A stretch of DNA of 31,958 nt, taken from an uncultured Clostridium sp. Lineage in GTDB: Bacteria > Bacillota > Clostridia > Lachnospirales > Lachnospiraceae. The translations under genes and the position numbers were made by a program. The notes below the pieces were generated by a model. It was not told the DNA's origin, did no database searches, and was given only the letters and a program-made list of their open reading frames with translations. Location: positions 1 to 31,958 of the forward strand of contig CAUCIO010000006.1 in the NCBI GenBank assembly GCA_958442925.1, in the 5' to 3' direction. This document shows positions 24,049 through 31,958 of this stretch, piece by piece; positions within the stretch are counted from its first letter, which is position 1; every line of letters starts with the position of its first letter.

Positions 24049-24110
24049 ATGCACGAGAAAAAATTTTCCTCGTTCCAATTAAAAGTCACCGGAAAATTTT
24101 TCTCGTGCAT
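24049..24110. repeat. Long near-perfect inverted repeat, function unknown
   Basis: Arms of 20-21 bases (24049-24069 and 24091-24110) are complementary apart from a single extra A; each reads ATGCACGAG, an A-rich run, then TTTTCC. The loop is 21 bases. There is no terminal T-tract, and both ends finish in ATGCAC/GTGCAT. It may be an intergenic repeat or a structured 3' element of the preceding operon. Confidence 0.5.
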
Positions 24111-24195
24111 CAACAGCCCAAAGCAGCCGTACAGGCAAAAAGAATGTTTTTCAACTCTCTTTACACGACATCTCTGTCACGGACAGCTTCAGAAC

Positions 24196-24618
24196 CTAGA
24201 CCCGGGCTGTCACCTCTGGCCGGAATTCCCAGTCTGCCTTTCCGGAGTAATGTTTCATAATCTGCCTTAAACCGTGTATTTTCTCTTCCGGCTCTTCCAG
24301 AATCTCCATTCTTCCCTTTCCCATAATACACTGGTACCGATAGGAAAAATCGCACCCTGTCTCTCCTTCCACCAGGGAGTGTTTTCTATCCATCTCAAAT
24401 GATACCGATTCCTGCCGTGGGAGCAAATCCATCTTCCGTCCCTCTTTCGCGCAGTGAAAATACAGTATAAACCGTCCGTCTATCCGCTCATATCCGAAAT
24501 TCAAAGGCACAATATAGGCTTCCGCCCCATCCACCAGTCCAATCCGGCAGCAGTCACACGCTTCCAAGATCTCCTCTATTTTTTTACTGTCCGTAACTTC
24601 CCTGTCTTTTCTTCTCAT
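24196..24618 (-). CDS. NimA-like pyridoxamine 5'-phosphate oxidase family protein, C-terminus cut by an amber codon
   Basis: 140 residues from the ATG at 24618 (GGGGAG upstream). The N-terminus M-R-R-K-D-R-E-V and the following helix, then the strands with A-Y-I-V-P-L-N-F-G-Y, F-H-C-A-K-E-G-R-K and F-S-Y-R-Y, are typical of the FMN-binding split-barrel proteins related to nitroimidazole reductase NimA. The TAG at 24196-24198 comes where the family normally has its last beta strand. Translation beyond it in the same frame gives V-L-K-L-S-V-T-E-M-S-C-K-E-S and then TGA at 24151, which reads as that missing strand. The gene is thus probably a recent truncation or carries a single-base change (CAG to TAG). 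It follows the alkyltransferase gene by 31 bases. Confidence 0.75.
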   Translation of the reverse strand: MRRKDREVTDSKKIEEILEACDCCRIGLVDGAEAYIVPLNFGYERIDGRFILYFHCAKEGRKMDLLPRQESVSFEMDRKHSLVEGETGCDFSYRYQCIMGKGRMEILEEPEEKIHGLRQIMKHYSGKADWEFRPEVTARV

Positions 24619-24649
24619 GATTTTTCTCCCCTGCAAACAAGAATATTTT

Positions 24650-25228
24650 TCACTCAGCATTCTTCTCCAATTCCAGAAGCCCGCGCTTTACCTCAAGGCC
24701 TCCTCCGAAGCCTGTCAGGCTGCCGTCGGCTCCGACTACCCGGTGGCAGGGAATGATGATTCCAATAGGATTGTGTCCCACTGCGCCTCCTACCGCCTGG
24801 GCGGACATATGAGGCCGCCCCGTTTCCCTGGCCAGCTGCTTTGCAATGCTTCCATAGGTAACAGTAGCCCCATAGGGAATTTTTAACAGTTCTTCCCAAA
24901 CACGGCGGCGGAACTCACTTCCCTCCAGTCTGACAGGAGGAAGGAAATCCGGCTTTTGTCCTGAAAAGTAGCAGTCCAGCCAGCTGGCAGCCTGCCGAAG
25001 AGGAACGGGAAGGTATTTTTCTCCTCCTTTAACACAGGCAGGAAGAACAGTCAGCTGACAATCTTCCGGAATAATAAACGGATACCGCTCCTTTTCGAAC
25101 TTCAGGGAAAGCATGGATTCCCTGTCAGAAATCAAAGTCAGAATTCCGACTGGCGAGCTGTACTTCATTTCATAAAGCTGCCTTTCTTCTGTTTCAGGGC
25201 ATCCCATAGCTGCCGCTGCTTTTTTCAT
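24650..25228 (-). CDS. ogt: Methylated-DNA--protein-cysteine methyltransferase
   Basis: 192 residues. The active-site motif I-P-C-H-R-V (Cys161) accepts alkyl groups from O6-alkylguanine in a suicide reaction. The helix-turn-helix segment Y-G-A-T-V-T-Y-G-S-I-A-K precedes it, and the N-terminal ribonuclease-H-like domain (about 15-95) is present, so this is the full two-domain Ogt form. The arginine-finger position (usually A-R-A-V-G-G-A) is Gln144 here, a variant I believe is common in Firmicutes. AGGAGG is 8 bases before the ATG. It is 23 bases downstream of the diguanylate cyclase gene and likely in the same operon. Confidence 0.93.
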   Translation of the reverse strand: MKKAAAAMGCPETEERQLYEMKYSSPVGILTLISDRESMLSLKFEKERYPFIIPEDCQLTVLPACVKGGEKYLPVPLRQAASWLDCYFSGQKPDFLPPVRLEGSEFRRRVWEELLKIPYGATVTYGSIAKQLARETGRPHMSAQAVGGAVGHNPIGIIIPCHRVVGADGSLTGFGGGLEVKRGLLELEKNAE

Positions 25229-25251
25229 ATGCTTCGCCTCCTGTCTCCTTT

Positions 25252-27204
25252 TTAGGCTTTAATTTTCCCGGCGTTTCTCCACCTTATACCCCCCCCTGTA
25301 TATGTAATTTTCCTTTTTCGCTTTTCCAGATACATTCTCTCATCTGCAATGTACATCAGAGAATGGTAATTGCGTCCATCGTCCGGGTAAAGAGCACAGC
25401 CTACGGAAAATTCCAGTCTCTCATCTCCATTGATTACTGTGAACTGTTCGCCGCGTCTCGCCTTTAACTCCCCACAGGCCTCCTCTATGCTCTCAAGAGA
25501 CTCAAATCCATACAGGAAAATGATAAACTCATCTCCTCCCAGCCGGGCGGCCACTGTTCCAGGTCCCTTGGCCTCTCTCGCAATCAAACTGATTTTTTTC
25601 AGATATTCATCGCCTACCGGGTGGCCATATATATCATTAATCCGTTTCAGTCCATCTGCATCCAGCATAATCACCGCGCCATAGCCCAGAGTGTGAGGAT
25701 TTGAAAACAGTTCGTCCATTCTGTTGTGAAACCCTCTTCGATTGTAGAGACCTGTCAGACTGTCTTTATTGCTCTGCTCCCTCAGTTCATTAATCTCTCT
25801 CCACCACATGGACATGTCTGTAACATAATATGTAACGCTCTGTTCATCTGTCTGCTTTTCAATTTTTAAATAGGTTTCCTCTCCATTTCTGTCATACTGG
25901 TAAATCTGCTCATCTTCAGCCGGCCTTCCTAAGACAGCCTCCAGCCTGCTTTCGATTTCTGCAGGCAGCCTGTCCTCACCAAACTCATCTTCCTCTATTC
26001 CAAGCAGCTCCAGAAGACGGCCATTGACAAAGTTTTTTCCGAAAAACTGATTATGTTCGAAGATACCGACAGGAATCTGCCCTTTATCGATAATATCTAG
26101 CATCTTATCCCAACCCAGCCGGATGCTTTTCAGCATCTGATTCATGTAGAGAATCAGTTCGTCCAGTTCCTTCACCTGCGTCCTGACTGTAATATTTTCG
26201 AAATCGCCCTTATCGCTCTGCTTGAGCTCATTTATAATTTTAGTCAGATTGGAAGTCAGCTTCTTATCTACATACCATACGATTCCTCCGATAACGGCTG
26301 CAGCTGCCAGAGCCAGATAAATCAAAACCATCATTGTCGAAAAAATCGTGTTTTTCAGCGGGTACTGTGACAAATAGCATCTTACCAGAGCAGTATCTCC
26401 ATAGGTCTTTGTGTAGACACAGTACTTATTGCCGCGAAACCAGCAGTGGAAATTCTCTTTCAGCTTCCCGTCTGCATCTTTTTCCAGTATGTCCCCCATG
26501 TACACTCCTGACAGCTCCGGATCGGTAGAAGCAGCAATCTTGTCAGTCTTCAGATCCAGAACATGGAAAAAGCCCTTCATATCAATGGGAATCTCCGCAA
26601 CCGTCTTTTCCAGGCTGTTCTCCTCCATCTCTTTCAGGAGTCTTCTGGGTTCCATCCCGATCTGGATGATCCCGCTTCCATCCTCCTTCCAGACAGCCGC
26701 ATACTGCATTTTCTTTCCTTCTGCTGTATTAGGCGTGATCTCCTGACAAAGCTTCAGGCCTCTATCCTTCAGCATGGGAAGGAAATATCTCATCTGCTCT
26801 CCTGAATCAAACGTATAGCCGTAATATTCCGGGTGAGTCCCTGCAACAATTTTACCGTCTGGTGTAACACAGTGAATCTCATCTACATCCAGCCGGGCGG
26901 CCAGCTCTCTGGCGGCTTCCGGAGTCGATACAGATTCCGGAGAAAGGCTGATACAGTAAACTGCAATATCTGCCGCCCGGATACATCGTTCCGAAAACTC
27001 CTCTTCCTCCTTATCGAGTTCTTTCTTTTTGCTCTCAATCAGCTGGTTCATCTGACTGAACATCTCTACAGCCCGCTTCCCCTGTTCCTGATGCTGGGTA
27101 TAAAGCTGCAGCAAAAGATTGGCCGGAAGAATCAGCGCAAGCAGAAGAAGAATGGTAATCTTAGCCATGCTGGGCAGCGAATCTTTTATACTACTGGTTT
27201 TCAT
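25252..27204 (-). CDS. Membrane diguanylate cyclase with extracytoplasmic sensor and PAS-like domain
   Basis: 650 residues from the ATG at 27204 (GGGAGAG before it). Helix 1 (about 15-35) and helix 2 (about 288-311) flank a 250-residue extracytoplasmic domain resembling a double Cache sensor. A HAMP-like helix region, a PAS-like segment (about 365-465) and a GGDEF domain (about 475-640) follow. The catalytic motif G-G-D-E-F is intact (556-560), and D-S-L-T-G-L-Y-N-R-R (481-490) and D-A-D-G-L-K (515-520) are standard, so c-di-GMP synthesis is expected. The RxxD inhibitory site is absent. The start overlaps the end of the upstream phosphodiesterase gene by 14 bases, so a maker and a breaker of c-di-GMP are co-translated. 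Confidence 0.88.
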   Translation of the reverse strand: MKTSSIKDSLPSMAKITILLLLALILPANLLLQLYTQHQEQGKRAVEMFSQMNQLIESKKKELDKEEEEFSERCIRAADIAVYCISLSPESVSTPEAARELAARLDVDEIHCVTPDGKIVAGTHPEYYGYTFDSGEQMRYFLPMLKDRGLKLCQEITPNTAEGKKMQYAAVWKEDGSGIIQIGMEPRRLLKEMEENSLEKTVAEIPIDMKGFFHVLDLKTDKIAASTDPELSGVYMGDILEKDADGKLKENFHCWFRGNKYCVYTKTYGDTALVRCYLSQYPLKNTIFSTMMVLIYLALAAAAVIGGIVWYVDKKLTSNLTKIINELKQSDKGDFENITVRTQVKELDELILYMNQMLKSIRLGWDKMLDIIDKGQIPVGIFEHNQFFGKNFVNGRLLELLGIEEDEFGEDRLPAEIESRLEAVLGRPAEDEQIYQYDRNGEETYLKIEKQTDEQSVTYYVTDMSMWWREINELREQSNKDSLTGLYNRRGFHNRMDELFSNPHTLGYGAVIMLDADGLKRINDIYGHPVGDEYLKKISLIAREAKGPGTVAARLGGDEFIIFLYGFESLESIEEACGELKARRGEQFTVINGDERLEFSVGCALYPDDGRNYHSLMYIADERMYLEKRKRKITYTGGGIRWRNAGKIKA

Positions 27205-29362
27205 ATCTCTCCCTCCACGCTTCAAACTCTTCCACTGGAAGTGGTCTTGAATACACATATCCCTGAATGAAATCACAGTGCATCTCTCTCAGGGTTTCTA
27301 CCTGCTCCATCTGTTCAATCCCCTCAGCCACTACGCTCATGTTCAGGCTGTGGGCCAGCTGGATCAGGGAAGCTACAATCTTTCTGGACTTAAAGTTTTC
27401 ATTGATGAAAAAGGTTCGATCCAGCTTCAGAATATCCACTTCCAGCTCATTTAAAATTCCCAGAGACGAATATGCAAAGCCGAAGTCATCCAAAGCCACA
27501 CGAAATCCACAGGCACGGAAGCTGTCCAGCACGGATTTAACAAAAAGCAGCTGGCTGTCATCGATAAAGACAGTCTCTGTCAGCTCAATCTCTATCATAT
27601 CATCAGGAATCTGATACCGCTCCTTAATCTCCTTATATTCCTTCCAGATATCGGCTCCTTTGCTTCTCAGATGGAATCTGGACAGGTTTACCGACAGAAG
27701 AGAAACTTCTTTGTCCTCTTCCATCCATTCGGCAATCAGGCGGCATACCTCCTCGAACATATACAGATCCAGCTGGCAGATATTTCCGTTCTTCTCAAAA
27801 AGAGGAATAAATTCGTCTGGATAGATCATTCCCTCCCTGGGGTGAATCCATCTTACCAGAGCTTCGGCCTGACATGGCTGTCCAGACTCCAGGCATACTT
27901 TTGGCTGCAGATAAATTTTCAGATCCCTGTTTCTTATGGATTCTTCAAACAGCTCATTTAAACGCTGTTCCCGCTCCTGCTTGGCCGCCACCGCGTTATC
28001 ATAGAAGGTGCACACATTCCTCTCCGCCTTCTGCTTGCTGGCAGAAATCGCCCGCGTCATGGCTGAAGAAATACTGTCTGCATCCAACAGACGGCAGGCT
28101 CCTATGGTAAAGTCCAGAGACGTTCCGCAGAATTTTTCTCCAACCACTCCATTGATCCCTTGAATCAGTCCGTTAAGCCGCTGCACTGTTTCTGCCTCAT
28201 CCGTCTCCCGAAGAAGGAGAAAGAAATGATCCATACTGCTGCGGCTGACCAGCTCTCCCGTCTTTTTCATCCCCTGTTTAAACTGATGGAAGATAAACTG
28301 AAGAGTTCTGTTGCCATCCTCCTCTCCCCAGCTTTCATTAATCATCCTGAAATCAATTACATTCAGATACACAATTGTATATTCGCCAAAGCTTTTGCTG
28401 TCAGCATTTTCATTGCTCTGCTTTAAAAACCCCTCCCTGTTCCAGCCGCCTGTCAGAGAGTCTGTGAGAAACAGGAGCTCTCTCCTTCTGCTCTCCCGCA
28501 GGAAATGGCGGACTAAAAACATACAGAGGATAATAACTGCAAAAGCTGCTATGGAATAGACATCCATATATTTTTCAATCTGAGCCATCAGGAAATCAGA
28601 TGGAATGACAGCCGTCTGCACCCAGTCCGTTCCTTCCACCTGGCAGAAAGCGATCAATACCTTCTGACCGGATGACAGCTGTTCCCTGCAGACTTCATGG
28701 GAGAGAGCCTGCGCATTCAGACAGGTCCAGAGTGCTGAAATATCCTGTTCAGTTATAGAAGCTCCGCTGCCATGTTCCATGATAATCCGCTTGCCTGTTT
28801 TGCCGTCCAGCAGAATACTGGCTCCCTGGTTCTGATAATCAGCCTGGCTCACCAGTCTCTGAATTCCCTGATAGTCCTGCATTCCGATTACAAGGGATTC
28901 CGCCTGCCCACTCTTAATAACAGGAGCAGAAAAAATCATTTTATAATCCTTAATATAGGAAATCTGCGGCTTCTCCCAGGCCTCCGGATGGTCTGACAGC
29001 CATGCTTCAAGCTCCTGCGTACCTTCAGATTCCGGAAAAAAAACAGTTTCTCTGGAAACGACTGTAATGCCGTCCAGTTCCATGGCTTGTTTCTTTCTCT
29101 CCAGCAGTTCTTCTGTCAGCAGGAATTCCGGCATTCTGGTCAGAGTATCTGCAAAATCCTTGACAAACTCCTGGCCAGCCTTCATCCGGTAGGAAATGTG
29201 GCCGGCTAATTCTGAATTTTTTTCCGACACATACTGCTCCACAACATTTCCCAGCATTCTTTCAAAAGCTACTGTATTGTTCAGAAAACCGATCAGCACC
29301 ACAAAAACAGCTGCCACTGTAACTGCTATCAATGCTTTTCCCTTTTTTTCTATATTCTTCAT
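27191..29362 (-). CDS. Membrane c-di-GMP phosphodiesterase (degenerate GGDEF plus EAL)
   Basis: 723 residues from the ATG at 29362 (GGGAGAG upstream); longer in-frame forms run through the promoter and terminator region. Two helices (about 10-27 and 267-286) flank an extracytoplasmic sensor. The GGDEF-type domain (about 297-455) has S-M-D-H-F (376-380) where G-G-D-E-F should be, so it cannot be a cyclase and may bind GTP. The EAL domain (about 465-720) has all key residues: E500-A-L, N559, E596, D625-D626, K646, E680 and Q700. Phosphodiesterase activity is expected. It is the first gene of the operon continuing to the cyclase, alkyltransferase and NimA-like genes. Confidence 0.88.
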   Translation of the reverse strand: MKNIEKKGKALIAVTVAAVFVVLIGFLNNTVAFERMLGNVVEQYVSEKNSELAGHISYRMKAGQEFVKDFADTLTRMPEFLLTEELLERKKQAMELDGITVVSRETVFFPESEGTQELEAWLSDHPEAWEKPQISYIKDYKMIFSAPVIKSGQAESLVIGMQDYQGIQRLVSQADYQNQGASILLDGKTGKRIIMEHGSGASITEQDISALWTCLNAQALSHEVCREQLSSGQKVLIAFCQVEGTDWVQTAVIPSDFLMAQIEKYMDVYSIAAFAVIILCMFLVRHFLRESRRRELLFLTDSLTGGWNREGFLKQSNENADSKSFGEYTIVYLNVIDFRMINESWGEEDGNRTLQFIFHQFKQGMKKTGELVSRSSMDHFFLLLRETDEAETVQRLNGLIQGINGVVGEKFCGTSLDFTIGACRLLDADSISSAMTRAISASKQKAERNVCTFYDNAVAAKQEREQRLNELFEESIRNRDLKIYLQPKVCLESGQPCQAEALVRWIHPREGMIYPDEFIPLFEKNGNICQLDLYMFEEVCRLIAEWMEEDKEVSLLSVNLSRFHLRSKGADIWKEYKEIKERYQIPDDMIEIELTETVFIDDSQLLFVKSVLDSFRACGFRVALDDFGFAYSSLGILNELEVDILKLDRTFFINENFKSRKIVASLIQLAHSLNMSVVAEGIEQMEQVETLREMHCDFIQGYVYSRPLPVEEFEAWRERYENQ

Positions 29363-29428
29363 CGCTCTCCCATCCCCTGTATCCTGATTATTTTGAACTG
29401 GCTTTCTTAGAAGATTCCTGTATAACGC

Positions 29429-29470
29429 AAAAAACCGCTTTCTCAGTAATAGTATACCAAAAAAGCGGTT
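29429..29470 (-). terminator. Terminator of feoAB
   Basis: AACCGCTTT (29433-29441) and AAAGCGGTT (29462-29470) form a perfect 9-bp stem; on the minus strand it is followed by six T residues (29434-29429). It begins 13 bases after the feoAB stop. Confidence 0.8.
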
Positions 29471-29479
29471 ATAAGTTAA
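29451..29479 (-). promoter_or_regulatory. Promoter of the c-di-GMP operon, inside the feoAB terminator
   Basis: On the minus strand TTAACT (29474-29479) and TATACT (29451-29456) are 17 bases apart, with TGG before the -10 box. The -10 box lies in the loop of the feoAB terminator hairpin. The predicted start is about 80 bases upstream of the ATG at 29362. Confidence 0.55.
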
Positions 29480-29483
29480 GCTT

Positions 29484-31823
29484 TTATAGAAATTGACAGA
29501 GCTGATATACGCCGAATGACGCGATCCAGGCAATCAGGCACTGCCCAAAAACCATGGCAATCGCCCACTTTGCCCCCAGCTCTCTCTTAACAGAAGCAAT
29601 GGCTGCCACACAGGGCGTGTACAGCAGGCAGAATACCAGAAGAGCCCCGGCGCCCGGAAGAGTGAGGGCGCTCTGAAGAGCGTCAGTGCTTCCAAAGAGT
29701 ACAGTCAGGGAGGAAACTACGCTTTCCTTGGCCATAAATCCGGAAATCAGGGCTGTGACAATCCTCCAGTCTCCAAATCCTGTGGGAATAAACAGAGGAG
29801 CCAGAGTGCCTGCCAGCATCGCCAGCACGCTGTCCTGTGAATCGGACACCATGTTAAAGCTCAAATCAAAGTTCTGCAGGAACCAGATGGCAATCGTGGC
29901 CAGGAAAATGACAGTGAAGGCTCTCTGAAGGAAATCTTTTGCCTTGTCCCACAAAAGGTGGCCTACATTCTTCGCCCCCGGCATCCTGTAGTTGGGAAGC
30001 TCCATGACAAAAGGAACTGCCTCCCCCTTAAAGGCCGTCCGCTTCATAACTAACGCCATGATAATACCCATGATGATTCCAAACAGGTACAGGCCAATCA
30101 TTACCAGCGCACCGTGTTTTGGGAAAAAGGCCGCTGTGAAGAAGGCGTAAATCGGCAGCTTGGCAGTACAGCTCATAAACGGTGTCAAAAGAATCGTCAT
30201 CTTTCTGTCTCTCTCCGAGGGGAGCGTTCTGCTGGCCATAACGCCAGGCACAGTACAGCCGAAGCCTACCAGCATCGGCACAATACTTCTTCCGGACAGT
30301 CCCAGCTTTCGCAGAAGCTTATCCATAATAAAAGCTACCCTGGCCATGTATCCGCTGTCCTCGAGAAGGGAGAGGAAGAAGAACAGCGTTACAATAATCG
30401 GCAGGAAGCTTAACACACCTCCTACTCCGTTAAAAATACCGTCAATGACCAGGGAATGTACCACGCTGTTTACATGAGCTGCCGCCATGGCCCTGTCAGC
30501 CATTTCTGTGAGGGCTGTAATTCCAGATTCCAGAACCCCCTGTAAAAAGGCTCCGATCACATTAAAAGTCAGCCAGAATACAAGTCCCATAATACCGATA
30601 AAGGCAGGAATTCCTGTATACTTTCCAGTGAGAAACCGATCCATTTTCCGGCTTCTCGCCCGCTCCCGACTCTCCCGCGGCTTAATCACCGTGCTGCTAC
30701 ATATTTTCTCAATGTAATCAAACCGCATCTGGGCCACTGCAGCCGCCCGATCCATACCAGTCTCTTCCTCTGTCTGCCCTGCTATTTCCCCCAGCACCCG
30801 CTCTTCATTCTCTGTCAGCTTCAGCTGCTTCAGAAGAGTCTCGTCTCCCTCCATCACCTTGCTGGCCGCAAAGCGCAGAGGAATCTGGGCTTTAACCGCA
30901 TGATCCTCAATCAGGTGCATCACAGCGTGGATTCCTCTGTGAATCCCCTCCTCCTGTCGGCAGAAATCAATCTCCTGAGGCTTCTCCTGATACTTGGCCA
31001 CATGAACCGCATGGCGGATCAGCTCGTCAATTCCCTCGCCCTTGGCAGCGGAAATGGGGATAACCGGGACTCCCAGGGCCTCCTCCATCTCATTGACCAG
31101 GACAGAGCCCCCGTTCTCCCACAGCTCATCCATCATATTGAGGGCCACTACCATAGGCACGCCCAGCTCCAGAAGCTGCATCGTCAGATAGAGATTTCTC
31201 TCAATATTGGTCGCATCCACAATATTGATAATTCCCTTCGGCTTCTCCCTGATAACAAATTCCCTTGTCACAATCTCCTCACTGCTGTAGGGAGACATGG
31301 AGTAAATACCCGGCAGATCTGTAATCAGCGTATTGTCGTATCCCTTAATCACGCCGTCCTTCCTGTCTACTGTCACTCCCGGAAAATTTCCTACATGCTG
31401 CTTAGAGCCTGTCAGCTGATTAAACAGCGTCGTCTTTCCGCAGTTCTGGTTCCCCACCAGGGCGAAGGTAAGAGTCTCTCCCTCCGGCAGGGGATTTTCA
31501 TCCTTCCTGCTGTGAAACCTTCCGCCCTCTCCGTAGCCTGGATGATGCTTTTCCGCCCTCTGCTTTCCATGAAACGGCTGTTTTGTCTCCTTAGGCGGAT
31601 GAGCCTCGCTGATCTCAATATTTTCTGCGTCTGCCAGCCGGATTGTCAGCTCGTAGCCGTGGATCCGAAGTTCTACCGGATCTCCCATGGGAGCATATTG
31701 TACCACTGTTACCTCTGTCCCCTGAATCAGTCCCATATCCAGGAAATGCTGGCGCAGGGCACCGCTTCCGCCTACTGCGCGGATGGTGGCTGTATTTCCA
31801 ATCTGAAGTTCACTCAGTTTCAT
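29484..31823 (-). CDS. feoB: Ferrous iron transporter, FeoA-FeoB fusion
   Basis: 779 residues. Residues 1-74 are a FeoA-type SH3-like domain. A polar, His-containing linker (76-115; H85, H93, H94, H104) leads to the FeoB G domain: G1 G-N-Q-N-C-G-K-T (124-131), G3 D-L-P-G (169-172), G4 N-M-M-D (229-232). The C-terminal half is the polytopic permease with two Gate regions and about nine helices. It imports Fe(II), with the G domain acting as a GTP/ATP-driven switch. Fused FeoAB forms are known in anaerobes. No FeoC is attached or adjacent inside the window. AAAGGTGA precedes the ATG; promoter and terminator suggest a single-gene unit. Confidence 0.95.
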   Translation of the reverse strand: MKLSELQIGNTATIRAVGGSGALRQHFLDMGLIQGTEVTVVQYAPMGDPVELRIHGYELTIRLADAENIEISEAHPPKETKQPFHGKQRAEKHHPGYGEGGRFHSRKDENPLPEGETLTFALVGNQNCGKTTLFNQLTGSKQHVGNFPGVTVDRKDGVIKGYDNTLITDLPGIYSMSPYSSEEIVTREFVIREKPKGIINIVDATNIERNLYLTMQLLELGVPMVVALNMMDELWENGGSVLVNEMEEALGVPVIPISAAKGEGIDELIRHAVHVAKYQEKPQEIDFCRQEEGIHRGIHAVMHLIEDHAVKAQIPLRFAASKVMEGDETLLKQLKLTENEERVLGEIAGQTEEETGMDRAAAVAQMRFDYIEKICSSTVIKPRESRERARSRKMDRFLTGKYTGIPAFIGIMGLVFWLTFNVIGAFLQGVLESGITALTEMADRAMAAAHVNSVVHSLVIDGIFNGVGGVLSFLPIIVTLFFFLSLLEDSGYMARVAFIMDKLLRKLGLSGRSIVPMLVGFGCTVPGVMASRTLPSERDRKMTILLTPFMSCTAKLPIYAFFTAAFFPKHGALVMIGLYLFGIIMGIIMALVMKRTAFKGEAVPFVMELPNYRMPGAKNVGHLLWDKAKDFLQRAFTVIFLATIAIWFLQNFDLSFNMVSDSQDSVLAMLAGTLAPLFIPTGFGDWRIVTALISGFMAKESVVSSLTVLFGSTDALQSALTLPGAGALLVFCLLYTPCVAAIASVKRELGAKWAIAMVFGQCLIAWIASFGVYQLCQFL

Positions 31824-31867
31824 CTATATCACCTTTTTTTCTAGTTAGTCCCAGCTTACCATTCGAT

Positions 31868-31896
31868 ATCATAATACAAATTTTTTATTTTTTCAA
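31868..31896 (-). promoter_or_regulatory. Promoter of feoAB
   Basis: On the minus strand TTGAAA (31891-31896), 17-base spacer, TATGAT (31868-31873). The predicted start is about 40 bases before the ATG. No clear Fur or DtxR box was recognised. Confidence 0.55.
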
Positions 31897-31905
31897 GTAA
31901 CAATC

Positions 31906-31936
31906 GAAAAAAAAGAAGAACGGAAATCTCCGTTCT
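31906..31936 (-). terminator. Terminator of a minus-strand gene beyond the right edge
   Basis: AGAACGGA (31917-31924) and TCCGTTCT (31929-31936) pair perfectly around a 4-base loop; on the minus strand a run of eight T follows. It implies a gene ending just outside the window. Confidence 0.75.
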
Positions 31937-31958
31937 CCCTGATTCATACTCTACTGCT

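Noticed and set aside
23728..24270. 180-codon plus-strand frame in the gap before the YbiT-like gene
   Set aside because: It overlaps the NimA-like and ABC-F genes antisense and crosses two hairpins; no ribosome binding site and atypical composition.
25252..29533. Longer starts for the cyclase (27276) and phosphodiesterase (29533)
   Set aside because: The extra residues run through the preceding gene end or the feoAB terminator/promoter region, lack ribosome binding sites and do not resemble the families.
30100..31844. Long plus-strand frames opposite feoAB
   Set aside because: Shadow frames with no start signals; the minus strand encodes a full-length, well conserved FeoAB.

Overview
The window looks like chromosome from a low-to-mid GC, anaerobic Firmicute, most probably a gut Lachnospiraceae (Clostridium-like) species. 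The evidence is the codon use, strong AGGAGG ribosome binding sites, choline-binding-type cell-wall repeats, a DUF4358 lipoprotein next to an SGNH hydrolase, a FeoA-FeoB fusion and two ABC-F ATPases. No rRNA, tRNA, CRISPR array or insertion sequence was seen. The species cannot be named from the sequence alone.

Layout. Positions 200-2000 (minus) hold a small DUF6199-like membrane protein and a secreted cell-wall-binding repeat protein. A divergent promoter region then leads to a plus-strand SAM methyltransferase (2213-3073). A compact minus-strand operon (10976 to 3161) encodes exonuclease III, a Uup-type ABC-F ATPase, a 1068-residue fusion of a catalytically dead GH13 isoamylase-like domain with an intact subtilisin-like protease, a CPBP membrane protease and an acyltransferase-3 protein. 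A DUF4358 lipoprotein and a membrane-anchored SGNH hydrolase follow (11094-12678, minus).

The fructose locus (12922-17005, plus) encodes 1-phosphofructokinase, a fructose PTS EIIABC and a DeoR-family regulator. Two identical 16-bp sites, 73 bp apart, precede it; one overlaps the -35 box. A 169-bp structured repeat-like element and a perfect 21-bp hairpin separate fruA from fruR.

After fruR the sequence becomes visibly AT-rich (about 17006-19270). Here lies an unlabelled 30-codon holin-like toxin with a convergent antisense RNA (a type I toxin-antitoxin locus), next to a membrane-anchored HNH nuclease of unknown role. This looks like a small acquired or defence-like insert.

The rest is on the minus strand: a membrane protein, a DAACS-type symporter, a sugar-nucleotidyltransferase-like protein and a YbiT-like ABC-F. 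Beyond these is a probable operon of c-di-GMP phosphodiesterase, diguanylate cyclase, O6-alkylguanine-DNA alkyltransferase and a NimA-like flavin protein that is cut short by an in-frame amber codon. Last comes FeoAB, whose terminator hairpin contains the promoter of the c-di-GMP operon.

The strongest leads are the pseudo-glycosidase/subtilase fusion with a buried signal-peptide-like segment, the toxin/antisense plus membrane-HNH island, and the paired fructose operators.
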